This document shows, piece after piece, positions 1 through 6,629 of a DNA stretch of 24,585 bases. This DNA is from an uncultured Lachnospiraceae bacterium. GTDB lineage: Bacteria > Bacillota > Clostridia > Lachnospirales > Lachnospiraceae. The position numbers and the translations under genes were made by a program. Every line of letters starts with the position of its first letter. The first letter of the stretch is position 1. Location: NCBI GenBank assembly GCA_910578555.1, contig CAJTPS010000003.1, positions 206,398 through 230,982 on the forward strand, in the 5' to 3' direction. Below the pieces are notes generated by a model that had not been told where the DNA came from, did no database searches, and saw only the letters and a program-made list of their open reading frames with translations.

Positions 1-130
1 CGCTTATTCGAGTTTGCCGAGGGAAAATCCGCAAAATAAAATCTTCCGCTTATTCGAGTTTGCCGAAGGAAAATCTCGCAAAATAAAATCTTCCGCTTAT
101 TCGAGTTTGCCGAAGGCAAATCTCGCAAAG
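1..130. repeat. Three tandem copies of a 46/47-bp hairpin repeat
   Basis: Copies run 1-46, 47-93 and 94-130 (the last truncated), each opening with CGCTTATTCGAGTTTGCCGA. Each unit contains a small inverted repeat of the form TTTGCC-GAA-GGCAAA; it is intact in copy 3 and carries mismatches in copies 1 and 2. The array may continue left of the window. The same GAA-looped stem is reused in the terminator that follows directly. No unique spacers are present, so it is not a CRISPR array. Confidence 0.85.
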
Positions 131-159
131 TTAATTTGCGAAGCAAATTAACTTTTTTT
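130..159 (+). terminator. Rho-independent terminator at the end of the repeat array
   Basis: A perfect 10-bp stem, GTTAATTTGC (130-139) and GCAAATTAAC (143-152), closes on a GAA loop and is followed by seven T (153-159). The T tract is on the plus strand, so it ends a rightward transcript that starts left of the window. It abuts the stop codon of the minus-strand DUF1294 gene, but in that direction the hairpin has no T tract. Confidence 0.8.
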
Positions 160-451
160 ACATTATCAGAAATTCAATCGGCGAGGTCACCAGCGCGACG
201 ACAATCAGAATCTGTATGATCAGGATGGCTGGCATTCCGTACAGGAAGTACCAGTGCCTTGTCTTATGATGAAACAGGTGCATACCCGCGATGGAACCGA
301 TGCTGCCGCCGATTAAGGCGAGTACGAAAAGTGTGGACTCCGGAATACGCCAGGCACGTTTCCTGGCTTTATATTTATCCACACCCATAACTATGAAACT
401 GATCAAATTGATGGCAGCCAGATATATAATAATTAGTGTAATTGCGTTCAT
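158..451 (-). CDS. DUF1294 family small membrane protein
   Basis: This 97-residue protein has the pattern of DUF1294 (YdzA-like) membrane proteins, whose biochemical role is unknown. Seen: a hydrophobic N-terminal helix, then the hallmark stretch DKYKARKRAWRIPE followed by LALIGGSIGSIAGMHLFHHKT, and a C-terminal pair of hydrophobic helices. The start at 451 (MNAITL) is preferred over an in-frame ATG at 478 because an AAGGG ribosome binding site sits about 9 bases upstream of it. It is convergent with whatever lies left of the window and shares no operon with argG, from which the terminator at 584-625 separates it. Confidence 0.8.
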   Translation of the reverse strand: MNAITLIIIYLAAINLISFIVMGVDKYKARKRAWRIPESTLFVLALIGGSIGSIAGMHLFHHKTRHWYFLYGMPAILIIQILIVVALVTSPIEFLIM

Positions 452-583
452 AAGAATATCCCTTTTGTATGATATCATGTGAGATTAATGAAGTATATTT
501 GAATAGATACATTATTATCATATCACACGAAAGCTGAAAAAAAAAGCGTGTAACTGCAAAGTATACGGGCGGTAGGATAAAAA

Positions 584-626
584 TCCCCACAGCATGGAAT
601 CATAAACTGCTGCGGGGACTGTTTTT
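584..626. terminator. Bidirectional terminator downstream of argG
   Basis: An 11-bp stem pairs TCCCCACAGCA (584-594) with TGCTGCGGGGA (608-618), with one G-U pair and a 13-base loop. T-rich tracts lie on both sides: GTTTTTTC after it on the plus strand, and ATTTTTA after it on the minus strand. It lies about 30 bases past the argG stop, so termination of argG is its likely main job. Confidence 0.8.
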
Positions 627-653
627 TCATAAACGGAATTAACGTGTGCCGGC

Positions 654-1877
654 TTAAATCAGCTTCACGCCGTTCTCCTGCATCTTCATGGCGCGTACCT
701 TGCTGGAAAGACCGAACAGGTTGATAAATCCTTCCGCGTCGTGATGGTCGTACATATCGCCTGTGGTGAAGGAAGCGATGCTCTCGTTGTAGAGTGTGTA
801 CGGAGAAGTGGTTCCTGCCTTGATGATGTTGCCCTTGTACAGCTTGAATTTCACTTCACCGGTCACATACTGCTGTGTGGACTCGATGAACGCCTGCACT
901 GCCTCGCGAAGCGGGGTGAACCATTTTCCTTCATATACGATCTGTGCAAACTTGCTGCCCATGTCTGCCTTAAGCGCATAGGTATCGCGGTCGAGGATCA
1001 GCTCCTCGAGCTGCTGGTGTGCCTCGTAGAGAATCGTTCCGCCGGGGGTCTCATACACGCCGCGGGACTTCATGCCTACCACACGGTTTTCCACGATATC
1101 TACGATACCGATGCCGTGCCTGCCGCCCAACTCGTTTAAAGTGGCGATGATCTCGGACACTTTCATCTTCTTGCCGTTGACGGAGGTGGGAACGCCTTTT
1201 TCAAAAGTCATGGTCACGTACTCGCCTTCTTCGGGAGCCTTCTCCGGTGTTGTGCCGAGAACCAGCAGGTGCTCATAATTCGGCTCATTAGCGGGATCTT
1301 CCAGTTCCAGACCTTCATGGCTGATATGCCATAAGTTACGGTCGCGGCTGTAACTGGAATCCGCGGAGAAAGGCAGGTTGATGCCGTGCTGACGGCAGTA
1401 CTCGATCTCTTCCTCGCGGGAGTTTAAGGTCCATTTCTCATTTCTCCATGCAGCGATAATCTTTAAATCGGGAGCGAGCGCTTTGATGCCCAGCTCGAAA
1501 CGGATCTGGTCGTTGCCCTTGCCGGTAGCGCCGTGACAGATCGCGGTAGCGCCCTCTTTGCGTGCGATCTCGACTAATTTCTTCGCGATTACCGGTCTTG
1601 CCATGGATGTGCCGAGCAGGTATTTATTCTCGTAAACGGCATGTGCCTGTACGCACGGCATAATGAAATCATCGCAGAACTCGTCTGTGAGGTCTTCAAT
1701 GTAGAGCTTGGATGCGCCGCTGGATAAAGCGCGCTCCTCGAGTCCGTCAAGCTCTTCCGCCTGACCGCAGTTACCGCACACGCAGATCACCTCATAGTCA
1801 AAATTTTCTTTCAGCCACGGAATGATCACGGTCGTATCCAGTCCGCCTGAGTAAGCAAGAACTACTTTTTCTTTCAT
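654..1877 (-). CDS. argG: Argininosuccinate synthase
   Basis: ArgG joins citrulline and aspartate at the cost of ATP to give argininosuccinate, the penultimate step of arginine synthesis, in the cytoplasm. The 407-residue length is normal for the family. The N-terminal PP-loop ATP site is seen as AYSGGLDTT (residues 8-16), and further family segments are YLLGTSMARP and HGATGKGNDQIRFE. The start at 1877 is supported by AAAAGGAGATT just upstream. It is divergent from argC across a shared AT-rich control region and is followed by a terminator. argH, its usual partner, is not adjacent. Arginine-responsive control by an ArgR/AhrC repressor is expected from knowledge of the pathway but not proven here. 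Confidence 0.97.
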   Translation of the reverse strand: MKEKVVLAYSGGLDTTVIIPWLKENFDYEVICVCGNCGQAEELDGLEERALSSGASKLYIEDLTDEFCDDFIMPCVQAHAVYENKYLLGTSMARPVIAKKLVEIARKEGATAICHGATGKGNDQIRFELGIKALAPDLKIIAAWRNEKWTLNSREEEIEYCRQHGINLPFSADSSYSRDRNLWHISHEGLELEDPANEPNYEHLLVLGTTPEKAPEEGEYVTMTFEKGVPTSVNGKKMKVSEIIATLNELGGRHGIGIVDIVENRVVGMKSRGVYETPGGTILYEAHQQLEELILDRDTYALKADMGSKFAQIVYEGKWFTPLREAVQAFIESTQQYVTGEVKFKLYKGNIIKAGTTSPYTLYNESIASFTTGDMYDHHDAEGFINLFGLSSKVRAMKMQENGVKLI

Positions 1878-1964
1878 AATGTAATCTCCTTTTGTGAATT
1901 GTGAGTTGTATGTATTGCATTTATATTAGGAAATCCTGTTCCCGAATGCATTTGTTCCTAAAAC

Positions 1965-1993
1965 AATATACAACAGGTTCGTGCAAAATGCAA
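1965..1993 (-). promoter_or_regulatory. Probable argG promoter
   Basis: Read on the minus strand, TTGCAT (1988-1993) and TATATT (1965-1970) are spaced by exactly 17 bases. The -10 matches TATAAT at 5 of 6 positions, the -35 at 3 of 6. The predicted start lies near 1958, leaving a leader of about 80 bases before argG. Confidence 0.55.
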
Positions 1994-2002
1994 GTGTAAA
2001 TT

Positions 2003-2091
2003 TATGCATATTTTAATGAATAATTCAATAAAAACTGCATAAAACAAAAAAAAGGTTGAATAATATGCAATAAAGGCGTATTATTATGCAA
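2003..2091. promoter_or_regulatory. AT-rich operator-like motifs between argG and argC (candidate ArgR sites)
   Basis: The centre of the 457-bp gap between argG and argC is very AT-rich and carries repeated related motifs: TATGCATA (2003-2010), the perfect dyad TGAATAATTCA (2017-2027), CTGCATAAA (from 2035), TTGAATAATATGCAA (2056-2070) and TATTATTATGCAA (2079-2091). They resemble half-sites of ARG boxes (TGAAT...ATTCA), but the spacing is not the classical four bases. Position between the two promoters suits a shared repressor, so ArgR binding is an inference. No gene is seen in 1878-2334. Confidence 0.4.
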
Positions 2092-2123
2092 GCTGGAAAT
2101 GAGGGGAATGCAAAAGCCGGGCG

Positions 2124-2140
2124 GTTACGCTGACCGTAAC
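2124..2140. promoter_or_regulatory. Small dyad upstream of the argC promoter
   Basis: GTTACG (2124-2129) and CGTAAC (2135-2140) form a perfect 6-bp inverted repeat around five bases, 12 bases upstream of the putative -35 box. It could be an operator half-site pair; no factor can be named. Confidence 0.3.
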
Positions 2141-2151
2141 GGGAAATACGT

Positions 2152-2180
2152 TTGCGCAGGGGCAGTGAGCGTGATATAGT
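2152..2180 (+). promoter_or_regulatory. Probable argC promoter
   Basis: TTGCGC (2152-2157) and TATAGT (2175-2180) are separated by 17 bases. The -10 matches 5 of 6 consensus positions. Transcription would begin near 2187, giving a leader of about 150 bases before the argC start at 2335. Confidence 0.5.
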
Positions 2181-2334
2181 GATGAGAGACATACAGCGCA
2201 TATATAGATGAATTATGCTCCGAAAAGTACTTTATGCAATCAGAAACTTTGAGACTTCGGAATGGAGAAAATGCGTAACAGGGAGAGCGAAGGCTGCACG
2301 GTTACGAAAATACAGAAAGGAATTACATATTGCT

Positions 2335-3282
2335 ATGAAAACAAAGGTATTTATCGATGGAAGCGAAGGAACAACAGGATTAAGAATTAACGAGCGGTTT
2401 CAAAAACGTGACGATATAGAGCTGCTGCACATCAATCCGGAGCTGCGTAAAGATCCGGATGAGAGAAAGAAACTGATCAATGCGTCAGATATCACTTTTC
2501 TGTGCCTGCCGGATGCGGCGGCGAGGGAATCCGCCGCACTGGCAGAGAATGATAATGTGGTTATTATCGATGCATCTACCGCCCACCGCACAGAAGAAGG
2601 ATGGGCATACGGATTTCCGGAATTATCCGCCGCCCATAGAACAGCCATTCAGGAGGGAAAGCGCATAGCGGTTCCGGGATGCTACGCCTCCGGTTTCATC
2701 TCTCTGGTGTATCCTCTGACAGCGGGGGGCATTCTTCCGAAGGATTATCCGGTAGGCTGCTTTGCAATCTCGGGATACAGCGGAGCCGGAAAGAAAACGA
2801 TTGCGGCTTATGAACAGGCGGACAGGCCTGCAGAGTTATCAGCGGGACGGGAGTACGCGCTGACACAGCAGCATAAGCATTTAAAAGAAATGCAGAAGAT
2901 CACAGGGCTCGTGCGTACCCCGTTGTTTTCTCCGATTATTGACGATTATTACAGCGGCATGGTGGTTTCCGTGCAGTTATATGCCGATCTGCTTGCCAGA
3001 AAAGAGACACCCGCATCACTGCTGGACTATTATAAGGCGTATTATCAGAACCAGCGGTTCATTCAGGTGAGTACCACAGATGACGAGATTGCAGCCGGCG
3101 GATTTCTGGCAGGCAACGGACTTTCCGGCTGGGATGGCCTGAAGATTTATGCCACGGGAAACGAAGAACGCATTGTTGTTTCCGCACAGTTTGACAATCT
3201 GGGCAAAGGTGCGTCCGGCGCGGCCATCCAGTGTATGAATATAATTCTGGGATGCGATGAGGCCAAAGGGCTGGATCTGTAG
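2335..3282 (+). CDS. argC: N-acetyl-gamma-glutamyl-phosphate reductase, type 2
   Basis: ArgC reduces N-acetylglutamyl phosphate to N-acetylglutamate semialdehyde with NADPH, the third step to ornithine. The 315-residue protein has the short-form (AGPR type 2) pattern: GSEGTTGLRI at residues 9-18 for the nucleotide-binding turn, the catalytic cysteine in VPGCYASGF (Cys116), and QQHKHLKEM in the C-terminal half. The reading frame stays open upstream to 2215, but those 40 residues look unlike the family, so the start is placed at 2335. Its ribosome binding site is weak (AAAGG, 14 bases away), and a separate small frame with a better site (2271-2390) overlaps it. argJBD, its usual operon partners, lie 4 kb downstream. 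Confidence 0.93.
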   Translation: MKTKVFIDGSEGTTGLRINERFQKRDDIELLHINPELRKDPDERKKLINASDITFLCLPDAAARESAALAENDNVVIIDASTAHRTEEGWAYGFPELSAAHRTAIQEGKRIAVPGCYASGFISLVYPLTAGGILPKDYPVGCFAISGYSGAGKKTIAAYEQADRPAELSAGREYALTQQHKHLKEMQKITGLVRTPLFSPIIDDYYSGMVVSVQLYADLLARKETPASLLDYYKAYYQNQRFIQVSTTDDEIAAGGFLAGNGLSGWDGLKIYATGNEERIVVSAQFDNLGKGASGAAIQCMNIILGCDEAKGLDL

Positions 3283-3348
3283 TGAGATTTTAGAAACGCC
3301 GCTTGCACGTTTACAGTGCCCGAAAGCTTTAGAAAGCGAGGATACATT

Positions 3349-3909
3349 ATGAGTGATATTCTGGAATTTGCCAATAGAGAAGAATTCAGAAAATGGCTTG
3401 GTGAGCACTGTCTGTCAGGCGATGGGGTCTGGCTGCTGTTCGGCAAGGCCGGCGGGCCTAAAACGATCAAAGCGGGAGAGGCGCTCGAAGAAGCACTCTG
3501 TTTCGGCTGGATTGACGGACAGATGCAGAGCATTGACGATAAAACATACAAGAAATATTTTGCCATGCGCAGAGACAAGAGTAAGTGGTCTGAGAAAAAC
3601 AAGGCGCTGGCGGAAAGACTTGAAGAGCGGGGGCTTATGACTGATTACGGCAGAAAGAAAATAGAGGAGGCCAGGGAAAACGGCCAGTGGGACGCGCCGA
3701 AATCCGCGGCGGTCACGGAGGAACAGATCGCTTTCGTATCCGCGCTGCTGGAAGAATACGAACCTGCCTGCACAAACTGGAAGAACATGTCCCCGTCGGT
3801 AAAGAAAACTTATACGCGGGCGTATTATGATGCGAAGACAGATGCCGGACGCGAGAAACGGGTTGCGTGGATGGTGGACCGGCTCGACCGGAATTTAAAG
3901 CCGATGTAA
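3349..3909 (+). CDS. YdeI/OmpD-associated (OmdA-like) family protein
   Basis: This 186-residue protein matches the YdeI/OmdA family, found next to many kinds of genes and linked in some species to peptide or bacteriocin protection; the biochemical activity is unknown. Seen: an N-terminal alpha/beta part containing GVWLLFGKAGGPKTI and EALCFGWIDGQ, a lysine-rich YFAMRRDKSKWSEKN segment, and a C-terminal helical part ending in the typical TRAYYDAKTDAGREKRV region. The start at 3349 has GAGG 7 bases upstream, better than the in-frame GTG at 3316. It begins 66 bases after argC with no clear terminator between, so read-through from the argC promoter is possible. Confidence 0.85.
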   Translation: MSDILEFANREEFRKWLGEHCLSGDGVWLLFGKAGGPKTIKAGEALEEALCFGWIDGQMQSIDDKTYKKYFAMRRDKSKWSEKNKALAERLEERGLMTDYGRKKIEEARENGQWDAPKSAAVTEEQIAFVSALLEEYEPACTNWKNMSPSVKKTYTRAYYDAKTDAGREKRVAWMVDRLDRNLKPM

Positions 3910-3997
3910 CTGTGACAGGCACAATTCTTTTACATGTGTTTCCATTAAGGATCGCAAAAGGATATTAAGCATCGAAAAGAAAGGGGAGGGGTTACGT

Positions 3998-5008
3998 ATG
4001 TTTTCATCTTTTGATACTTTAAATGATATTTTGTCTGCGCCGGGTATGAGAAAGTGGTTTCATTTCCTATATGCGGAAGACCAGCTTGACTGGTTTCCGA
4101 AGGAACTGCGGGATCAGCCGTTACGGCTTGCTGCTTTCAGAGGGCAGACGCCATGGGGCGGCAACCTGCAGGGGATTGCGGAGCAGATGATCGATACGGC
4201 AAATCTGGTATTGGAACTGCAGGCGGGGAAGCGGCAATGCTTACATCTGCATGACTGGAATGCCTGGGAGCCGGAGGAGGGAGCGAGCCTGCAGGACCCG
4301 GAGCAGACTTTTATCATCACACCGCCGGCGGATGTGAATGTGGATACGCCAGGACCGGCGCTGATCATATGTCCGGGAGGCGGCTATGAGTTTGTCAGTT
4401 TTCAGAACGAAGGCACGCCGATCCAGATGTTAGCCGAGAAGAAAGGATATGTATCCTTCATCCTTCGTTACCGGGTGGCGCCCTCGCGTTATCCGGAGCC
4501 GCAGATGGATCTGCTGGAAACGATTCGATATGTCAGGGAAAATACGGCAAAATACCACGTTGATCCCGATCGGATCGGCATTGTCGGCTTTTCAGCCGGC
4601 GGGCATTTATGTGCTTCCTCAGCGGCACTGTATCAAACGCTGCTGCCGGAGGGAAGACCCAACGCGGTGGCTTTGGGATATCCGGTGATCACTTTTGAAA
4701 AAGAGATCACCCATGAGGGCAGTGCTCTGGCACTGATCGGGAAGGACGATGAAGCGCTGCGCCGTGAACTTTCCGTTGAAAATCTGATCACATCGGATTA
4801 TCCGCCTGCATTTGCCTGGGCCTGCAGGGACGACGGGACAGTGCCGTGTGAAAATACGGAAAGGCTGGAGGCGAAACTGGAAGAAGCGGGTGTCGCCCAT
4901 GCATGTCACTATTATCCGACCGGCGGACACGGCTGCGGTCTTGCATATGACAATTCAGCCTGGAAGTGGAGTGTTGAAATGTTTTCTTTTTTGGAAAAGA
5001 ATCTGTAA
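3998..5008 (+). CDS. Alpha/beta hydrolase (acetyl-esterase-like)
   Basis: This 336-residue hydrolase belongs to the carbohydrate-acetylesterase-like group of alpha/beta hydrolases. Seen: an oxyanion-hole segment ICPGGGYEF near residue 125, the nucleophile elbow GFSAGGHL near residue 200 (serine nucleophile), an acidic segment CRDDGTVP near residue 272, and the catalytic histidine in TGGHGCGL near residue 310. The first 95 or so residues are an extension before the fold, with no signal peptide, so a cytoplasmic enzyme is likely. An AGGGGAGGGG ribosome binding site precedes the ATG. The substrate cannot be told; deacetylation of sugars or small esters is the family norm. Confidence 0.85.
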   Translation: MFSSFDTLNDILSAPGMRKWFHFLYAEDQLDWFPKELRDQPLRLAAFRGQTPWGGNLQGIAEQMIDTANLVLELQAGKRQCLHLHDWNAWEPEEGASLQDPEQTFIITPPADVNVDTPGPALIICPGGGYEFVSFQNEGTPIQMLAEKKGYVSFILRYRVAPSRYPEPQMDLLETIRYVRENTAKYHVDPDRIGIVGFSAGGHLCASSAALYQTLLPEGRPNAVALGYPVITFEKEITHEGSALALIGKDDEALRRELSVENLITSDYPPAFAWACRDDGTVPCENTERLEAKLEEAGVAHACHYYPTGGHGCGLAYDNSAWKWSVEMFSFLEKNL

Positions 5009-5032
5009 AATATATCTCTTTTGCCGGCGGAT

Positions 5033-5093
5033 GAATTTGTGCCGATGTGTCACAAATTCTGTTGATTGCAGAGCAGAATCTGAAATTCTGCTC
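5033..5093. repeat. Two perfect adjacent hairpins in a gene-poor stretch
   Basis: GAATTTGTG (5033-5041) pairs with CACAAATTC (5051-5059), and GAGCAGAAT (5071-5079) pairs with ATTCTGCTC (5085-5093). Both stems are perfect over 9 bp. No T tract follows, so neither is a standard terminator. They lie just after the hydrolase gene and before a small reading frame, in the low-coding interval 5009-5575. Confidence 0.6.
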
Positions 5094-5131
5094 GCATCCT
5101 CAGCGCAAAGCGGTTCGGAATGGAGGAAAAA

Positions 5132-5248
5132 ATGAGAAAAATCAGTTTATTTACTCCCTTTTCGGAATTGTGTACCCATAGAAAGCGGGATTATAAATAT
5201 ACATTGCAGGCATTAGGCACATATTTTATAATCAATTATATAAATTGA
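5132..5248 (+). CDS. Possible 38-residue small protein
   Basis: An ATG at 5132 stands 5 bases behind a very good GGAGG ribosome binding site and opens a 38-codon frame (MRKISLFTPFSELC...) rich in aromatic and basic residues, with no recognisable domain. Its 3' half contains the promoter of the decayed methyltransferase gene, which argues that it may be the stump of a former longer gene or a chance frame. The only real support is the strong ribosome binding site. Confidence 0.3.
   Translation: MRKISLFTPFSELCTHRKRDYKYTLQALGTYFIINYIN
5204..5232 (+). promoter_or_regulatory. Promoter of the methyltransferase pseudogene, with an overlapping palindrome
   Basis: TTGCAG (5204-5209), 17 bases, then a perfect TATAAT (5227-5232). 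A palindrome TCAATT-ATATA-AATTGA (5232-5248) begins at the last base of the -10 box, where a repressor could block initiation. AAGGAGG follows, 7-8 bases before the ATG at 5266, so the expression signals of the broken gene are still intact. Confidence 0.6.
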
Positions 5249-5265
5249 TATTTAAGGAGGCGGGT

Positions 5266-5449
5266 ATGTTAAATAAAAACGACTTTGACTTGTGGGCAGA
5301 TGGATATGACAAAACTATATGAACATGGTTGTTCCATCTATGGGCAGGATTTCTCGTCGAGAATGATTGAATTTGCATCCGAGAAAATGCCGGGTTCACA
5401 TCTTTATCAGGGGGACTTCACGAAGGTGCGTCGGCAGAAGAGTGGATAA
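5266..5449 (+). pseudogene. Remnant of a class I SAM-dependent methyltransferase
   Basis: The ATG at 5266 opens with MLNKNDFDLWADGYDKT, the standard beginning of a small SAM-dependent methyltransferase family, but runs into TGA at 5320. In the +1-shifted frame, from 5309, the sequence continues with TKLYEHGCSIYGQDFSSRM and then a GDFTK segment, which in intact family members lies some 40-50 residues further on, just after the glycine-rich SAM motif. That motif and all of the C-terminal half are missing. The two parts meet within the shared string ACAAAACT, as expected for a deletion between short direct repeats. The second frame stops at 5447. Recognition rests on remembered family patterns, not on a search. 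Confidence 0.75.
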
Positions 5450-5575
5450 AAAATATGTGAACTTAGAAAGAGTGAAGAAACGTGTGCTGATGGCGGAGGC
5501 AAATCGGGCTTTGGAGGCATGGCGCTGGCAAAGGTATGCTTCCTGCTGCGTAAACGCTCCGGAATGGAGAGGAAG

Positions 5576-6064
5576 ATGAAACGAAGAGACAAGGTTAATT
5601 ACTACTTAGACTTAGCCAGGATGGTGGCACAGCGGTCTACCTGTTTGAGGCGGCATTACGGTGCGGTGATCGTGAAGAATGACGAGGTGATCTCCACGGG
5701 GTATGTGGGTGCCCCCAGAGGCAGAAAGAACTGTACGGATATCGGGGAGTGTATCCGGATCAAGATGGAGATTCCGCGCGGGGAGCGGTATGAACTGTGC
5801 CGGAGTGTTCACGCGGAGGCGAATGCGATCATCAGCGCTTCCAGGGACAAGATGATCGGCAGCGCGCTCTATCTGGTGGGTGTGGAAGCGGACACGGGCG
5901 AGTATGTGAAGAACTCCTGCAGCTGTTCCATGTGTAAGCGGCAGATCATCAATGCGGGCATTGAGACAGTCTATGTCAGAGATACGGAGGATGAATACCG
6001 GGTGATTCCGGTTCAGCAGTGGATCGAGGACGATGAATCATTGAACGGGACGTTGGGGTATTAA
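5576..6064 (+). CDS. dCMP deaminase (ComEB-like cytidine/deoxycytidylate deaminase)
   Basis: This 162-residue zinc deaminase most likely converts dCMP to dUMP, feeding thymidylate synthesis. The zinc site is visible as SVHAEANAI (His79, Glu81) and CSMC (Cys117, Cys120). The usual proline before the first cysteine is serine here. The N-terminal RHYGAVIVKNDEVISTGYVGAPRG segment is typical of dCMP deaminases. The start at 5576 has GGAG 6 bases upstream; an in-frame ATG at 5564 is possible. In Bacillus the homologous gene (comEB) sits between comEA and comEC; here it lies 7.5 kb before comEA. The GNAT gene follows after 15 bases, so the two are probably cotranscribed. Confidence 0.92.
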   Translation: MKRRDKVNYYLDLARMVAQRSTCLRRHYGAVIVKNDEVISTGYVGAPRGRKNCTDIGECIRIKMEIPRGERYELCRSVHAEANAIISASRDKMIGSALYLVGVEADTGEYVKNSCSCSMCKRQIINAGIETVYVRDTEDEYRVIPVQQWIEDDESLNGTLGY

Positions 6065-6079
6065 ATCGTGGAGGATAAG

Positions 6080-6535
6080 ATGATACGAGCGATGACAATA
6101 GAAGATTATGAGGGTGTCAAGGCACTCTGGCTGACCATCAAAGGGTTCGCGATCCGGAGCATAGACGATTCCAGAGAGGGCATCACCCGGTTTTTAAACA
6201 GAAATCCGGGCACCAGCGTTGTGGCGGTAGAAGACGGCAGGATCGTGGGCGCGATTCTGTGCGGGCATGACGGCAGACGGGGCTGTCTGTATCATGTCTG
6301 TGTGGCGAAGGAATATCGTCTGCGTGGTATCGGCAAGGAGATGGTAGTTTACTGCATGGAGGCGCTGAAGAAGGAGAAGATCAATAAAGTATCGCTCATT
6401 GCCTTTACTGCCAACGATATCGGCAACGCGTTCTGGCGGCAGATCGGGTGGACGAAAAGGGAAGATCTCAATTACTATGATTTTACTTTAAACAGTGAAA
6501 ATATTACGGCCTTTATTAAAGAGGATATATTCTGA
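6080..6535 (+). CDS. GNAT family N-acetyltransferase
   Basis: This 151-residue protein has the GNAT fold pattern: a beta strand with VVAVEDGRIVGAILCG, then the acetyl-CoA loop in EYRLRGIGKEMV (the R/Q-x-x-G-x-G/A motif) near residue 93, and a C-terminal ANDIGNAFWRQIGWTKRED segment typical of the family. It transfers an acetyl group from acetyl-CoA to an amine whose identity cannot be read from sequence. GGAGG 5 bases before the ATG at 6080 fixes the start; a GTG at 6068 is the alternative. It follows the dCMP deaminase closely. A role as arginine-pathway acetylglutamate synthase is conceivable from the setting but unsupported, since argJ is present. Confidence 0.88.
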   Translation: MIRAMTIEDYEGVKALWLTIKGFAIRSIDDSREGITRFLNRNPGTSVVAVEDGRIVGAILCGHDGRRGCLYHVCVAKEYRLRGIGKEMVVYCMEALKKEKINKVSLIAFTANDIGNAFWRQIGWTKREDLNYYDFTLNSENITAFIKEDIF

Positions 6536-6629
6536 AATACCGGCCGGGAACCGATATACTCCATGAAACAGTTAACCGGGAACACATGGATGTGATCCAG
6601 ATTCATAAGGACATGAAGGAAGTGACAAG

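Noticed and set aside
1..130. Possible CRISPR array
   Set aside because: The units are directly abutting 46/47-mers with no unique spacers, and no cas genes are present.
2215..2334. Forty extra N-terminal residues for ArgC
   Set aside because: The family begins at MKTKVFIDGSEGTTG; the extension is basic and unlike other ArgC proteins.
5367..5579. A 70-codon frame between the methyltransferase remnant and the dCMP deaminase
   Set aside because: Basic, low-complexity, no ribosome site or family resemblance; overlaps the remnant and runs into the deaminase start.
6536..6629. Gene fragment between the GNAT and coiled-coil genes
   Set aside because: No open frame or recognisable motif in these 94 bases.
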